Assembly (NCBI RefSeq): GCF_009910845.1
Contig: NZ_SIJB01000027.1
Coordinates: 109,008-173,007, forward strand
DNA: 64,000 bases
Direction: 5' to 3'
Origin: Chengkuizengella marina
GTDB lineage: Bacteria > Bacillota > Bacilli > Paenibacillales > KCTC-33759
In this document: one piece after another, positions 1 through 8,944 of the stretch
Position numbering within the stretch: position 1 is the stretch's first letter
Layout of the letters: every line of letters starts with the position of its first letter
The notes under the pieces: generated by a model
The model's input: the letters and a program-made list of their open reading frames with translations, nothing else
What the model was told of the DNA's origin: nothing
Database searches by the model: none
Program-made: the position numbers and the translations under genes

Positions 1-492
1 TAATAATGGCCAACAATCCTGTATATTTTTAAATCTTTTGATAGTACCTATAGTAGTTTCTACTTTCGGAAATTGTGAAATAGGTATTGTATATTTTTTG
101 TATTCACTTAAAGTTTCCCATCCATATTTTCTATAAAATGCAAAAGAAAAAGGAGCTAGCATTGAAACTGTCATATTTTTCTCTTTCATTTCTAATAATG
201 TTTTTTCTAATAACTGCTTCACCAGACCTTTTCTACGATATTCAGGCCAAGAAGCAACACCAGCAACTCCACCCATTGAAAAAACTTGATTATGTATAAA
301 AACTTGAAGTGGCAATAAACTGACCATAGAAATTAACTGATCATTGTTAAAGTAACCCCAAATATGTTCAGGTTTTAATTTTGAACGAATTCCTGCCCTT
401 TCTTCTGAGTTTGCTTCGTATTGAAATGCAAAAGTGGATAGTTCTATCACATCATCTAATTCATCATATTTACATTTTCTTATTTCTTCCAT
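1..492 (-). CDS. Eis-like GNAT N-acetyltransferase (partial, C-terminus beyond window)
   Basis: The reading frame starts at ATG 492 and stays open to base 1 (164 codons), so the C-terminal part is missing. A good ribosome site (GAGGTG, about 501-506) precedes the ATG. The translation begins MEEIRKCKYDELDDVIEL and contains a GNAT acetyl-CoA motif, GVASWPEYRRKGLVKQLL, followed by a segment rich in aromatic residues (APFSFAFYRKYGW). This pattern is typical of the Eis/COG4552 acetyltransferases, which usually have two GNAT-like domains plus a sterol-carrier-like domain in about 400 residues. Only the first domain is visible. The acceptor substrate cannot be told from the sequence. The family call is fairly sure, the function is not. 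Confidence 0.8.
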   Translation of the reverse strand, partial: MEEIRKCKYDELDDVIELSTFAFQYEANSEERAGIRSKLKPEHIWGYFNNDQLISMVSLLPLQVFIHNQVFSMGGVAGVASWPEYRRKGLVKQLLEKTLLEMKEKNMTVSMLAPFSFAFYRKYGWETLSEYKKYTIPISQFPKVETTIGTIKRFKNIQDCWPLL

Positions 493-744
493 AATCTACA
501 CCTCTTTGGTTTATTAAAATCTATTACTATTTCAAAAAAAAAAATGTATATAAATTGATTTTTTCTAATTACTATCTTATATGTTCGTGTTAAAGATCAC
601 AAGAAATCTATGAAAAAATAAAAGGTAGTCTGCTCAAATACATACTTCAAAATTACCACGCAATAATTTGAAAGAATTTAAAGAACTCCATACGATAAGA
701 TAAATGTATAAAATCCATGTTAAAAAACGAAAGGAACACTGATT

Positions 745-1377
745 ATGCATAAAATTATTGAACCTAAAATTCTTTATTTCGGTACACCTGTTGTACTTAT
801 AAGCACATTAAACGAGGATGGTACACCTAATTTAGCACCAATATCATCTGCTTGGTGGCTTGGTCAGTCCTGTATGTTGGGAATGAGTAAATTTTCGAAA
901 ACCGTACAAAATTTAGAACGGGAACGTGAATGTGTTCTAAACCTTCCATCAGCAGATCTAGTTAGGGCTGTTGATCAACTTGCATTGCTTACGGGGAAAA
1001 CTCCTGTGCCTAAATATAAAGAAAAAATGGGATATCGTTATGAGCCAAACAAATTTGAAATAGCAGGATTGCATCAAATCCATTCCACTTTGATAAAGCC
1101 TCCTCGTGTTGCTGAATGTCCTGTCCAACTTGAAGCTGTTGTAGAATGTGTGAACCCAATTCATGATCCTAACAGCTCATTAGTTGCAATTGAGGTAAGT
1201 ATACAACGAGTACATGTAGAAGATTACCTATTAGTAGAGGGAGAAAAAAATTATATCGATCCAGAAAAATGGAATCCGTTAATTATGAATTTTTGTGAGT
1301 TTTTTGGACTGAGTAGTAAACTCCATCCATCTAAGCTTGTTCCTGCCTTCGGTCTCCCACAAAAAATAGTTACTTAG
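745..1377 (+). CDS. Flavin reductase-like FMN-binding split-barrel protein
   Basis: A 210-residue protein with an N-terminal split-barrel signature (TPVVLISTLNEDGTPNLAPIS) followed by a region that normally binds FMN phosphate, as in the DIM6/NTAB flavin-reductase-like family. Members reduce flavin or carry bound FMN for small-molecule redox reactions; the substrate here is unknown. AAAGGA lies about 10 bases before the ATG. It has no membrane segment or signal peptide and is probably cytosolic. It stands alone, transcribed away from the Eis-like gene, and ends at a strong terminator. Family confidence is good; the role is not assigned. Confidence 0.8.
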   Translation: MHKIIEPKILYFGTPVVLISTLNEDGTPNLAPISSAWWLGQSCMLGMSKFSKTVQNLERERECVLNLPSADLVRAVDQLALLTGKTPVPKYKEKMGYRYEPNKFEIAGLHQIHSTLIKPPRVAECPVQLEAVVECVNPIHDPNSSLVAIEVSIQRVHVEDYLLVEGEKNYIDPEKWNPLIMNFCEFFGLSSKLHPSKLVPAFGLPQKIVT

Positions 1378-1419
1378 AAGTCATCAAATAATGCATACTC
1401 TCGAAGATCTAATCAAATA

Positions 1420-1472
1420 AACAACAAATAAGACCATCATGAAACTGCTAGTTCATGGTCTTATTTGTTGTT
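1420..1472 (+). terminator. Rho-independent terminator after the flavin reductase-like gene
   Basis: The arms at 1420-1437 and 1455-1472 are an 18-base perfect inverted repeat (left arm AACAACAAATAAGACCAT), partly closed further by CATGAA/TTCATG in the loop. The left arm is A-rich and the right arm ends TTGTTGTT. It sits 40 bases past the stop codon at 1377. Confidence 0.75.
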
Positions 1473-1479
1473 AAAAATA

Positions 1480-1523
1480 CCTTTTTAAAAAAAGAAATAC
1501 CTGTAGCTACGTAAACTACAGGT
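1480..1523 (-). terminator. Rho-independent terminator of hemZ
   Basis: ACCTGTAG (1499-1506) pairs with CTACAGGT (1516-1523). Read on the minus strand the hairpin is followed by TTTCTTTTTTT. It lies about 120 bases past the hemZ stop and is back to back with the plus-strand terminator at 1420-1472. Confidence 0.75.
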
Positions 1524-1645
1524 CTAAAACATTAATTTTATATATTAAAAAGGGGGTCATCTATTATTATAGGGAAGCAATATTAAAATAAAGTTTAAAA
1601 CAGATTACAATTATGTTACAAAAATGTAAGCGTTTTAATTGAATG

Positions 1646-3148
1646 TTATTTTCTTAAAAATAGTTCATTTAAAGTTTTAATTTTAACTTCTGTATATTTT
1701 TTGTAATGTTCATTATAGGCTTTTGGTTCTTTAGGGTTTGCAAATCGAGATATCTTACCTGTTGAAGGATCTACCCATTTACTTGAAGCCCCACAGCCTA
1801 TACCTATGATCGTTTGTAGTTCCTCCATAATCATAATATTATAAATGCTTTCTTGACCTGGATGAGCATACCCTACATTTTCTAGATTTCCTAAAATGTT
1901 CTTTTGGCGATATAAATAATATGGTACAAAACCGTTCAACTTAGTCCATTCATTACCTCTGTTCATCATTTCTGTAACTTCATATCGATCTGCTACTTTG
2001 TACTTGTTTTTATTTTGTGTCATTTCTGACGCACGTTTAAAAGAAAGGGTATGAATTGTTAATGATTCCGGCATTAACTTTTTAGTTTCATCTAAAGTAT
2101 GATTAAATTCTTTTAGCCCTTCACCTGGTAAACCAATAATCAAATCCATATTAATATTATTCATTCCCATTTCTCTAGCTAAATGGAATTTATTTATTGT
2201 TTCTTCCACTGTATGGTGACGTCCAATCGCTTTTAAAGTTTCTTGAGTATAGGATTGAGGATTGATACTGATGCGGTCTATATTCCACTTTTTCAATACT
2301 TCAAGTTTTTCTATTGTAATTGTATCTGGACGACCTGCTTCTACAGTAATTTCTCTAATTTGATCTACGTATGGAAAGGACATCGCCATTTCCTCGTATA
2401 ACATATCCATTTCATCTGCTGTAATACTTGTAGGTGTCCCCCCGCCAAAATAAACGGTTGTAATTTTTATATTATTTTCCTTTAACCAAGTTCCAATTTG
2501 CTTCATTTCATAATGTAATCCCCCTAAAAATGAATCAACAGAACCTTGTTTTCCATTTATTGCATAAGCAGGGAATGTACAATAAGCACATTTTGTAGGA
2601 CAAAAAGGTATCCCAACATAAATGCTAACTTCTGAACGAAGATTGTATAAATCAGGGACCATTGTTTTTTGTCTATCCACAATGGTTTGCATTAATTTAA
2701 TCTTTTGATCATGAATTTTATACTGTTCTTTTAGTTCCAAATGTGCTTGTTCTTTTGAACTACCTGTCTTTAATTTTTGGTGAAGTAATTTTGTTGGACG
2801 TATACCCGTTAATATACCCCATGGCTGATTCAAACCAGTACATTGCTCAAATACATCTAATAATGGTTGGTTAATTAAGTGTTTTAATGTTTTACGTTTT
2901 TGTGATTCGGTAATTCCTTTATCTAGTTTTTTTATAATATTAGATTCAAAGTTTTTATTTTGATTCTGATCTTGAAGTAATACGGTTATCTTTGTGTCTT
3001 CTTGCTCATTATTCATATTTATATCAACATATAAATCTGCTTTTGTTATTTGTGAAAACGTAATATTAATCTCTTCAAAAAATAATCGAATAATGTTTTC
3101 TACAGAGCGATGAAATGTTGAATCCACTCCATTTATGTTAATTACCAT
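1646..3148 (-). CDS. hemZ: HemZ-family radical SAM coproporphyrinogen III oxidase-like protein
   Basis: A 500-residue protein, the usual HemZ length (about 500). It carries the radical SAM cluster motif CxxxCxxC at C183, C187 and C190 (PFCPTKCAYC), then YFGGGTPTS and a HemN-like C-terminal half. The N-terminal 170 residues form the HemZ-specific extension. HemZ is annotated as oxygen-independent coproporphyrinogen III dehydrogenase of heme synthesis, although the activity of this subfamily is less well proved than that of HemN. AAAGGGG stands 5-6 bases before the ATG. It is the last gene of the relA-dtd-hemZ stretch, an arrangement also seen in Bacillus, and has its own terminator. Confidence 0.92.
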   Translation of the reverse strand: MVININGVDSTFHRSVENIIRLFFEEINITFSQITKADLYVDINMNNEQEDTKITVLLQDQNQNKNFESNIIKKLDKGITESQKRKTLKHLINQPLLDVFEQCTGLNQPWGILTGIRPTKLLHQKLKTGSSKEQAHLELKEQYKIHDQKIKLMQTIVDRQKTMVPDLYNLRSEVSIYVGIPFCPTKCAYCTFPAYAINGKQGSVDSFLGGLHYEMKQIGTWLKENNIKITTVYFGGGTPTSITADEMDMLYEEMAMSFPYVDQIREITVEAGRPDTITIEKLEVLKKWNIDRISINPQSYTQETLKAIGRHHTVEETINKFHLAREMGMNNINMDLIIGLPGEGLKEFNHTLDETKKLMPESLTIHTLSFKRASEMTQNKNKYKVADRYEVTEMMNRGNEWTKLNGFVPYYLYRQKNILGNLENVGYAHPGQESIYNIMIMEELQTIIGIGCGASSKWVDPSTGKISRFANPKEPKAYNEHYKKYTEVKIKTLNELFLRK

Positions 3149-3276
3149 TGTTTTTCCCCTTTATGAAATTAAGCTTTTTGAAGTTTTTAAATCTCCAGCT
3201 ATTCAAGTTTAACCAACATCAAGAAAGGGGTCAATGTTAACTTAAATCATGATAGTTGTTGGTATCACAACTGATT

Positions 3277-3435
3277 TTAACGGAAAGTATTTTTGAGATT
3301 TATATCGCCATATTCGCTTGCTCTTTTTTTAAGATTGATATCATTTTGATGATTAATTTTTGTTTCATGAATTGTATGTTGTAGCAAACGATTAGCTATA
3401 TCCAACATATATTTTTCTTTTTTGGACTGATGCAT
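3277..3435 (-). CDS. Small hypothetical protein (52 aa), uncertain
   Basis: The 409-base gap between hemZ and dtd holds one candidate small gene. From ATG 3435 it encodes 52 residues (MHQSKKEKYMLDIANRLL...), preceded by AAAGGTGG about 10 bases upstream, a good ribosome site. A longer reading from 3522 has no comparable site, so I prefer the shorter form. The product is charged and hydrophilic with no recognisable motif. The rest of the gap shows no convincing element. It could be a chance ORF. Confidence 0.35.
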   Translation of the reverse strand: MHQSKKEKYMLDIANRLLQHTIHETKINHQNDINLKKRASEYGDINLKNTFR

Positions 3436-3557
3436 AATGAAATGACCACCTTTTTTATTGATAAGAGATAAAAACTTAGCTTTTATACCAAAGGTTGTTC
3501 TCTTATTCTGTTTAACGATCATATTACATCTATTCTGTCCAATTTAAATGTTCGCTA

Positions 3558-4010
3558 TCACAAGGTAGGATTTGGACTCTCTACAATTAAAGTTACTGGC
3601 CCCCAATTTGTAAAAGAAACATCCATCATTTCACCAAACTTACCTGTTTCGACTATTAACCCCTGCTCTCTTAATATTTCATTAAATCGTTCATATATTT
3701 TATTAGCATATTCAGGGCGTGCTGCATTCATAAAATTAGGTCTTCTACCTTTTCTACAATCACCATATAAGGTGAATTGTGAAATGGATAAGATTTGGCC
3801 CGAAACATCCTTCACAGAAAGATTCATTTTCCCATGTTCATCTTCAAAAATTCTTAAATGACTGATTTTTTCAGCTAGAAATCGGGCATCTTCCTCCGTG
3901 TCATCATGATTTATACCAACAAGAAGCATTAAACCCTTATCAATCATTCCACACATTTCTCCATTTACAGTTACCTTCGCTTCTTTACTTCGTTGTACAA
4001 CAACTCTCAT
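3558..4010 (-). CDS. dtd: D-aminoacyl-tRNA deacylase
   Basis: A 150-residue protein matching DTD in length and motifs: [13 protein letters not shown] at the N-terminus, SQFTLYGD in the middle and the Gly-cisPro loop GPVT near the C-terminus. DTD hydrolyses D-amino acids (and glycine) mischarged on tRNA, protecting translation. The residue before GPVT is Trp (NWGPVT) where NDGPVT is common in relatives; the GP pair that reads substrate chirality is intact. The gene lies downstream of relA, as in Bacillus, but a terminator stands between them, so it probably has its own promoter. Confidence 0.95.
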   Translation of the reverse strand: MRVVVQRSKEAKVTVNGEMCGMIDKGLMLLVGINHDDTEEDARFLAEKISHLRIFEDEHGKMNLSVKDVSGQILSISQFTLYGDCRKGRRPNFMNAARPEYANKIYERFNEILREQGLIVETGKFGEMMDVSFTNWGPVTLIVESPNPTL

Positions 4011-4066
4011 TGCTTACTTCACTCCCACTTGTTTAAGTTAATCATTACAGAAAAATAGATGAAAAA

Positions 4067-4099
4067 TCCGTCAATTCTGTTGAAATAGAAGTTGACGGA
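4067..4099 (-). terminator. Terminator between relA and dtd
   Basis: TCCGTCAA (4067-4074) pairs with TTGACGGA (4092-4099), extended by TTCT/AGAA across a one-base bulge. On the minus strand it is followed by TTTTTCATCTATTTTTC. It lies about 145 bases past the relA stop. Confidence 0.75.
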
Positions 4100-4243
4100 A
4101 TAGGTTTTACATTGTATCAGGTTTGTAAAATCCATTTATCATCCAGTATGAATATGAAAATTCGCACCTATAGATGAGTTTTTAAGTCAGATAGAGTAAA
4201 ATCCCCATCAGAATTTCGATGCATATGCATTGCTTAAACGAGT

Positions 4244-6412
4244 TTACTGCATAATTCTTTGAACAGAGTAAACATCCTTCACTCTTTTAATTTTTTCAAC
4301 TATGCTGTGTAAGTGTTCTTTGCTTCGAATTAATATTGTCATATGAATGATTGAAACTTTGTTACGATCTGCTCTTCCTGATACAGCGGAAATAACCGTT
4401 TTCGTTTCAGATACAGCTTGTAATACTTCATTTAAAAATCCTCTACGATCATGACCCGTAATTTCAATTTCAACGTTATAGTTTGCTTCTACTTCAGATT
4501 CCCACTCTACTTCAATTAAACGATGGGATTCCTCATCATTTCCGGTAGGAATATTGTTACAATCAGCACGGTGTACAGATACACCTCTTCCTCTTGTAAT
4601 GTATCCTATAATCTTGTCACCTGGAACTGGGTTACAACATCTTGCGAAGCGAATTAATAAATTATCAATCCCTTTTACACTTACCCCATGTGCTTGTCTG
4701 CTCTTTTTAACTGGATCAGGTTTGCTTTCCTGTATTTCACTTACTGCTTTTTCTTCCTCTTGCTCTTTACGTAGCTTTTCAGTTAGTCTTGTGCAAATTT
4801 GTGCAGCAGTAATCCCCCCAAATCCAACAGCAGAATACATGTCTTCAATACTGTTAAAGCTGAATTTAGGTAACACTTCATTTAACTCTGTTTCAGTCAT
4901 CACTTCGGTAGGATCAAATCCTAATCGTTTTATTTCTCGTTCTATACTTTCCTTGCCTTTTTCAATACTTTCATCTCTTTTTTCCTTTTTAAACCACTGC
5001 TTTATTTTAGTTTTAGCTTGTGATGATTTAACTATCTTAATCCAATCTTGACTTGGTCCATATGAATGTTTTGAAGTAAGTATTTCAACAATATCTCCTG
5101 TTTTCAAAGAATAATCTAATGGTACTATTCTTCCATTCACCTTTGCCCCGATGGTACGATTACCTACTTCTGTATGAATACGAAACGCAAAATCCAAAGG
5201 TCCTGAACCGCTAGGCAGCTCAATTACCTCACCTTTAGGAGTAAAAACATAAACAAGATCAGAGAAAAAGTCCATTTTTAGCGATTCCATAAATTCTTCT
5301 GCGTTTTGCGCTTCATTTTGAAGATCTAATATTTCTCTAAACCAGTTCATCTTATCTTCAAAACTTCCATTTGGAACCATTGTACCTTCTTTATAAGCCC
5401 AATGTGCTGCAACCCCGAATTCAGAAGTTTGGTGCATTTCCCAAGTTCTAATTTGTACCTCTAACGGTTCTCCACTAGGTCCAATTAAGGTTGTATGGAG
5501 AGATTGATACATGTTAGGTTTGGGCATAGCAATATAATCTTTGAACCTACCTGGCATTGGTTTCCAAAGAGTGTGTATGATTCCCAAAGAAGCGTAACAA
5601 TCCTTAATGTTATTTACAATAACGCGTATTGCTAATAAATCATAAATTTCATTAAATTGCTTACTTTGACTTTTCATTTTTTTATAAATGCTATATATAT
5701 GTTTAGGACGTCCTGAAATATCAGCCTCAATCCCCATATCTTTTAGTTTTTGTTTAATATTTTGAATCACATCATCTATATATTTCTCACGTTCTGCTCT
5801 TTTTTTCTGCATTAAATTTACGATGCGATAATACTGCTGTGGATTTAAATAACGTAAGGAAATGTCTTCCATCTCCCATTTTATTGCGGACATTCCTAAT
5901 CGATGAGCAATCGGACAAAATATTTCTAAAGTTTCATGTGCGATTCTTCTTTGATTTTCTTCCTTTTGGAATTTTAATGTACGCATATTATGCAATCTAT
6001 CAGCTAGTTTAATTAAAATAACTCGCAGATCTTGAGCCATTGCAACAAACATTTTTCGATAATTTTCATTTTGATGTTCTTCTCTTGATTTAAACTTAAT
6101 CTTTTCAAGTTTCGTCACACCATCTACTAACATTGCACAAGTATCACCAAACTGTTCACGCAATTGCTCTAAAGTCACATCTGTATCTTCAACAACATCA
6201 TGTAAAAGAGCAGCAATGATCGAAATTACATCCATTTGCATATTAAGCATTATATCTGCCACAGCGATTGGATGAAGGATATAGGGTTCGCCTGATTTTC
6301 TTACTTGTCCTTCATGAGCTTTTTCAGCAAGATTATAAGCTTCTTTAATCAGTTCAAGATCAGGTTCTTTTAAGTATGCAGATGCCTTTTCAATTAATTG
6401 CTCGATGCCCAT
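4244..6412 (-). CDS. relA: Bifunctional (p)ppGpp synthetase/hydrolase RelA/SpoT (Rsh)
   Basis: A full-length 722-residue Rsh enzyme. The HD hydrolase domain shows ALLHDVVEDTDVT and LADRLHNMRTL. The synthetase domain (about 210-350) shows RPKHIYSIYKKM and YQSLHTT. A TGS domain follows (VYVFTPKGEVIELP, about 390-455), then a C-terminal ACT domain (about 645-722). The intact HD motif predicts both synthesis and breakdown of (p)ppGpp in the stringent response. GGAAGG lies before the ATG at 6412 and a strong sigma-A promoter lies at 6447-6475. In Bacillus apt sits directly upstream; here a plus-strand antiporter gene separates them, which forces relA to use its own promoter. Confidence 0.97.
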   Translation of the reverse strand: MGIEQLIEKASAYLKEPDLELIKEAYNLAEKAHEGQVRKSGEPYILHPIAVADIMLNMQMDVISIIAALLHDVVEDTDVTLEQLREQFGDTCAMLVDGVTKLEKIKFKSREEHQNENYRKMFVAMAQDLRVILIKLADRLHNMRTLKFQKEENQRRIAHETLEIFCPIAHRLGMSAIKWEMEDISLRYLNPQQYYRIVNLMQKKRAEREKYIDDVIQNIKQKLKDMGIEADISGRPKHIYSIYKKMKSQSKQFNEIYDLLAIRVIVNNIKDCYASLGIIHTLWKPMPGRFKDYIAMPKPNMYQSLHTTLIGPSGEPLEVQIRTWEMHQTSEFGVAAHWAYKEGTMVPNGSFEDKMNWFREILDLQNEAQNAEEFMESLKMDFFSDLVYVFTPKGEVIELPSGSGPLDFAFRIHTEVGNRTIGAKVNGRIVPLDYSLKTGDIVEILTSKHSYGPSQDWIKIVKSSQAKTKIKQWFKKEKRDESIEKGKESIEREIKRLGFDPTEVMTETELNEVLPKFSFNSIEDMYSAVGFGGITAAQICTRLTEKLRKEQEEEKAVSEIQESKPDPVKKSRQAHGVSVKGIDNLLIRFARCCNPVPGDKIIGYITRGRGVSVHRADCNNIPTGNDEESHRLIEVEWESEVEANYNVEIEITGHDRRGFLNEVLQAVSETKTVISAVSGRADRNKVSIIHMTILIRSKEHLHSIVEKIKRVKDVYSVQRIMQ

Positions 6413-6446
6413 TAACTTACCTTCCTATTCTCAAGGATTTTCTATC

Positions 6447-6475
6447 ATTATGCCTCTCAATCTTGCTTACGTCAA
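6447..6475 (-). promoter_or_regulatory. Sigma-A promoter of relA
   Basis: On the minus strand TTGACG (6475-6470), a 17-base spacer and CATAAT (6452-6447) form a near-consensus promoter. The start point would be about 6440, leaving a leader of roughly 28 bases to the relA ATG. The rest of the 302-base relA/antiporter gap is AT-rich and shows no other gene. Confidence 0.7.
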
Positions 6476-6714
6476 CTATTCTCCATTATGTTTCATAAGA
6501 AATAGTTATAATTACAAGAACAAGTTTTACTAATACTTTAATAAAAATAGGTTACAAAATATGGATAATAGATATATGAGAATTATCTTTGTAAGCATAG
6601 TAGGCAATTTTTAAATTTTTTTGTAAAATATAATTCATATGAAAAAGTTAATTTTGGAAATACTTATTTTAATCCAATTTAACATTAGACTTAACTTTAA
6701 AAATGAGGTGCATT

Positions 6715-8271
6715 ATGGAACATCAGTTTGAACTAGTATTACTATTGCTCGCTATTGCAGCAGGGATCACTGCATTAGCAAAAAAATTAAAAGCTCCTTA
6801 TCCTATTGCTTTAGTTATTGTGGGAGCTATTTTAGGTTTGGTACATATTCCAGGATTAGAAGAACTAAAAGGTTTTATTGTTGAAGACGAGATTTTTACT
6901 TTTGTTATTGTATCAATATTTTTACCTACTTTATTAGGGGAAGCTACATTAAAATTGCCTTTTTCACATCTGAGAGAAAATAAAACGCCAATATTAGCTA
7001 TGGCATTATTCGGTACATTAGTTACATATACAGTAATCGGATTTTTAGCCGTTTATATACTGGGATTGGAACTAAAAGTGGCCTTTATATTTGCAGCACT
7101 TATGGCAGCAACAGACCCTGTCAGTGTACTTTCTATTTTTAAAAGTATGGGGGTAAACCATCGGTTAGCAACGATTATTGAAGGTGAGAGTTTAATTAAC
7201 GATGGTGTAGCCTATGTTCTATTTAAAATCAGTTTGACAACATTTATTTTTGCTGGATTTACAGAACTGGGGCAAGGATTAATAGAGTTTTTCAAAACTT
7301 CACTAGGAGGATTAGCCATTGGTCTACTCTTAGCCTATTTATTTTCAAAAATACTTCGCTACTTTGATGATTATCCACTGGAAATTGTTTTTTCTATGAT
7401 TTTATTTTATAGTTCATTTTTCATTGCAGAAATTTTCCATTTTTCTGGAGTAATTTCCGTTGTTGCTGCTGGACTTGTGTTTGGAAATTACGGAGCAAAG
7501 ATTGGAATGAGCCCTACCACAAAATTGAATATTAAAACATTTTGGGATGTACTTGCGCTTATTGCCAACTCTTTAGTTTTTTTAATGGTTGGTTTAGAAA
7601 TTGCCAACATTGATATAACAGAGAAATGGATGATGATTTTATTAGCCATTCTTATCGTTTTAATTGGGAGAAGTATTGCAATTTATGGAAGCCTGGCTTT
7701 CACTCGTCATATCCCACTTGCATGGAAACATGTATTTAACTGGGGTGGTTTGAAAGGTTCATTATCCATCGCTCTAGCTTTGAGTTTACCTGTTTCCTTT
7801 GCAGGTCGAGAAGACATCTTAGTCCTCACCTTTGGAGTTGTATTGTTTTCACTTGTAGTACAAGGTTTAACAATAAAACCACTAGTGAATGTTTTAGGAG
7901 TAACAAAAACAAAAGAAAGCAGCCTCTCCTATGAAAAAACACTATCTGAAATCCATCAAGCAACAGCTGGAAGAAGAGCCATAGAAGAAATGAAAGATGA
8001 AGCAACTATTTCTCCACTGATCTTTAATAAGTTAGATGATGATTATCAAAAAAAATTAAATAAATTGCATAAAGAGCTTGAAAACCTATATAACAAATTC
8101 CCAAGATTACAAGAAGATCAACTGGTCAGCGCAAGAAAAAAATCTCTGTATGCTGAATATGAGGCTGTTGAAGAGCTAGCTAAGCAGCATCTCATTTCTT
8201 CTGAAACAGCTGAAGAAGAATACAAGAAAATTATTGACCTTTTGGAACAAGATAAAGAGGAAACAGATTAA
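6715..8271 (+). CDS. CPA1-family monovalent cation:proton antiporter
   Basis: A 518-residue protein with about 12 hydrophobic segments in the first 400 residues, then a charged cytoplasmic tail of about 120 residues with helical, coiled-coil-like composition. It carries the antiporter signatures ATDPVSV and EGESLINDGVAYVLF, containing the aspartates used for Na+/H+ exchange in the NhaP/CPA1 group. It should exchange Na+ or K+ for H+ at the cytoplasmic membrane. I chose ATG 6715 because GAGGTG (6705-6710) is correctly spaced for it; an ATG at 6703 overlaps that site. The gene is inserted against the direction of its neighbours between apt and relA. Confidence 0.88.
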   Translation: MEHQFELVLLLLAIAAGITALAKKLKAPYPIALVIVGAILGLVHIPGLEELKGFIVEDEIFTFVIVSIFLPTLLGEATLKLPFSHLRENKTPILAMALFGTLVTYTVIGFLAVYILGLELKVAFIFAALMAATDPVSVLSIFKSMGVNHRLATIIEGESLINDGVAYVLFKISLTTFIFAGFTELGQGLIEFFKTSLGGLAIGLLLAYLFSKILRYFDDYPLEIVFSMILFYSSFFIAEIFHFSGVISVVAAGLVFGNYGAKIGMSPTTKLNIKTFWDVLALIANSLVFLMVGLEIANIDITEKWMMILLAILIVLIGRSIAIYGSLAFTRHIPLAWKHVFNWGGLKGSLSIALALSLPVSFAGREDILVLTFGVVLFSLVVQGLTIKPLVNVLGVTKTKESSLSYEKTLSEIHQATAGRRAIEEMKDEATISPLIFNKLDDDYQKKLNKLHKELENLYNKFPRLQEDQLVSARKKSLYAEYEAVEELAKQHLISSETAEEEYKKIIDLLEQDKEETD

Positions 8272-8297
8272 TTCTAATTAGAAAACATATAATTAAA

Positions 8298-8344
8298 AAC
8301 CCGTCCAATATTATAGTGCTAATTTTGGACGGGTTCTATTTTTT
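8298..8344 (+). terminator. Terminator between antiporter gene and apt
   Basis: AACCCGTCCAA (8298-8308) pairs perfectly with TTGGACGGGTT (8325-8335), followed on the plus strand by CTATTTTTT. It may act in both directions. A second hairpin, CCAGTTCAT/ATGAACTGG (8348-8367), lies between it and the apt stop and lacks a T run. Confidence 0.8.
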
Positions 8345-8407
8345 GCACCAGTTCATCCATGAACTGGGAAACTTTAAGTATACAGTTCACTTTTTGGGGC
8401 ATTCATA

Positions 8408-8920
8408 TTAATATTGCATCAAAGAGAACATATCAATATCTTTTAATTTATCTTTTCCATTTAAATAAGTCAGTTCTATCATAAACGCTGCACCAACCAC
8501 TTTTCCCCCCAATTGTTCCACTAAATCGATGGAAGTGGCAATAGTCCCACCTGTAGCCAATAAATCGTCAGCGATTAAAACCTTTTGGCCGGGTTGTATA
8601 GCATCATTGTGCATAGCTAACTTATCATTACCATATTCTAAACTATAATTTGCTTCAATCGTTTCACCAGGTAATTTACCACTTTTTCTTATCGGTATAA
8701 AACCAACTCCCATTGCATACGCCAATGGTGCGCCTACTACAAAGCCACGTGCTTCTGGACCTGCTATTAAATCAATTTCAAGATGTTTTACCATGTCTCT
8801 TATAGAATCAATCACTTGATGATATACTTGACCATTTTTTAATATTGTAGTTATGTCTTTAAAACGAATGCCTTCCTGAGGAAAATTCTCAATCACTCGA
8901 ACATGTTCTTTAAAATCCAT
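8408..8920 (-). CDS. apt: Adenine phosphoribosyltransferase
   Basis: A 170-residue protein from ATG 8920, chosen because AGGAGG stands nine bases before it; an upstream in-frame start at 8944 would place that site inside the gene. It shows the adenine-PRTase opening (VIENFPQEGIRFKDITTIL) and the PRPP-binding loop VLIADDLLATGGT. The enzyme makes AMP from adenine and PRPP in purine salvage. It lies 24 bases after the recJ stop and is probably cotranscribed with it. The recJ-apt-relA order is conserved in Bacillus; here relA has been separated. Confidence 0.96.
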   Translation of the reverse strand: MDFKEHVRVIENFPQEGIRFKDITTILKNGQVYHQVIDSIRDMVKHLEIDLIAGPEARGFVVGAPLAYAMGVGFIPIRKSGKLPGETIEANYSLEYGNDKLAMHNDAIQPGQKVLIADDLLATGGTIATSIDLVEQLGGKVVGAAFMIELTYLNGKDKLKDIDMFSLMQY

Positions 8921-8944
8921 TTTACTTCCTCCTAAATTGTTCAC

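Noticed and set aside
87..299. Plus-strand ORF near the left edge
   Set aside because: It lies antisense to the partial Eis-like acetyltransferase, which has a clear GNAT motif and a ribosome site on the minus strand.
4554..5051. Plus-strand ORF of 165 codons inside relA
   Set aside because: It is antisense to the conserved TGS-ACT part of relA, has no ribosome site and encodes a low-complexity Ser/Leu/Cys-rich product.
8348..8367. Second hairpin after the antiporter gene as a separate terminator or operator
   Set aside because: It is a perfect inverted repeat, but with a tiny loop and no T run on either strand. Reported only within the terminator entry.
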